Assembly (NCBI GenBank): GCA_016709025.1
Contig: JADJEQ010000008.1
Span: 124,001-188,000, forward strand
Direction of reading: 5' to 3'
DNA from: Bacteroidales bacterium
Lineage (GTDB): Bacteria; Bacteroidota; Bacteroidia; Bacteroidales; Lentimicrobiaceae
DNA: 64,000 nt
The number at the start of each line of letters is the position of its first letter. The first letter of the stretch is position 1. Under the pieces are notes generated by a model. The model was not told the origin of the DNA. It searched no databases and saw nothing but the letters and a program-made list of their open reading frames with translations. Positions 63,729 to 64,000 of this stretch are shown piece after piece. The position numbers were made by a program, and so were the translations under genes.

Positions 63729-63905
63729 TTATTCTCCGCAGGTATGAAAATCTGATTGTACCGAATTTTAATGACATAAAAAATACTTAAGCAGTTACAA
63801 TGGTTCAGAAAAAGAGATAAACAATGAACCGTTTGAGATGCTATCATTTCTCGTAAATTGCTTTTAAAACTAAAAATCAGAATCAAAAACTAAAAACTCA
63901 AAAAA

Positions 63906-64000
63906 ATGGAAGCAAAATTTTTGGAGCAATTTACAGAATTGCTCGAGAGGGAAACACCTGTCACATTAGAAGATGTTTTTCGCGAATACGATAACTGGGA
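63906..64000 (+). CDS. Acyl carrier protein, N-terminal part only
   Basis: The ATG at 63906 opens a frame that runs off the window: MEAKFLEQFTELLERETP, then LEDVFREYDNW. This is the typical start of an acyl carrier protein, up to just before the DSL phosphopantetheine site, which is not in view. It follows the PIG-L deacetylase after a 177-base AT-rich spacer and could begin a fatty-acid or acyl-transfer set that belongs to the glycan locus. Confidence 0.65.
   Translation, partial: MEAKFLEQFTELLERETPVTLEDVFREYDNW

Noticed and set aside
1..64000. Prophage, transposase or integrase genes
   Set aside because: No frame shows the motifs of these families, and no terminal repeats or target duplications were seen.

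Overview
The window looks like chromosomal DNA of a member of the Bacteroidota, probably an environmental Bacteroidales-type organism. The evidence is an exbB-exbD-tonB-folC cluster, a TonB-dependent receptor, type IX secretion / gliding genes (gldJ, a PorP/SprF protein, PorU) next to murF, Bacteroidota-type -7 boxes (TAnnTTTG), weak Shine-Dalgarno signals and AT-rich spacers. No tRNA, rRNA, CRISPR array or insertion sequence was seen.

Layout. 1-3.6 kb (minus): folC (3' end cut by the window edge), tonB-like, exbD, exbB, then a separate 39-residue membrane peptide with its own terminator. 4.3-6.6 kb (plus): ECF sigma factor, zinc-finger anti-sigma factor and two Spy/CpxP-like periplasmic proteins. 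6.7-10.3 kb (minus): a metal-uptake-like operon (NifX-like His-rich protein, TonB-dependent receptor, MbnP-like lipoprotein) with a -7 box and a perfect GAAC-N4-GTTC palindrome upstream. 10.4-12.7 kb (minus): anmK and murF. 12.9-15.4 kb (minus): gldJ and a PorP/SprF protein. 15.7-27.3 kb (plus): three consecutive PorU-type C25 peptidases of about 1,270 residues, all with the His/Cys dyad. 27.3-30.4 kb: an octamer repeat block, a PfkB sugar kinase, a PlsC-like acyltransferase and an MFS transporter.

31.2-63.7 kb (plus) is one long surface-polysaccharide locus. It has a winged-helix regulator at its head, then flippase (Wzx), WecB-type epimerase, glycosyltransferases and an EpsG-type polymerase. 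A middle part holds four copies of a carbohydrate-esterase-4-like (NodB-like) family, four ATP-grasp ligases, two paralogous methyltransferases and several GT4 enzymes. Then come a UDP-L-FucNAc pathway (capE, capF, capG), a beta-propeller-like protein of unknown role, a fused double glycosyltransferase, a small PglC-like initiating phosphosugar transferase, WbqC, an aminotransferase-like protein, a GNAT and a PIG-L deacetylase. The window ends in the first codons of an acyl carrier protein. No Wza/Wzc export machinery is present, so a Wzx/Wzy O-antigen-like or A-LPS-like glycan fits better than a capsule with its own export genes.

Two points deserve most attention. First, the combination of CE4-like deacetylase candidates with ATP-grasp ligases suggests a module that exposes amino groups on sugars and acylates them with amino or carboxylic acids. 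This is inference. Second, six genes between 40.0 and 62.5 kb are broken by seven single-base deletions, each explained by one base missing from a homopolymer. No such break is evident in the first 40 kb. This may be assembly error, and these genes should not be treated as dead without reads.
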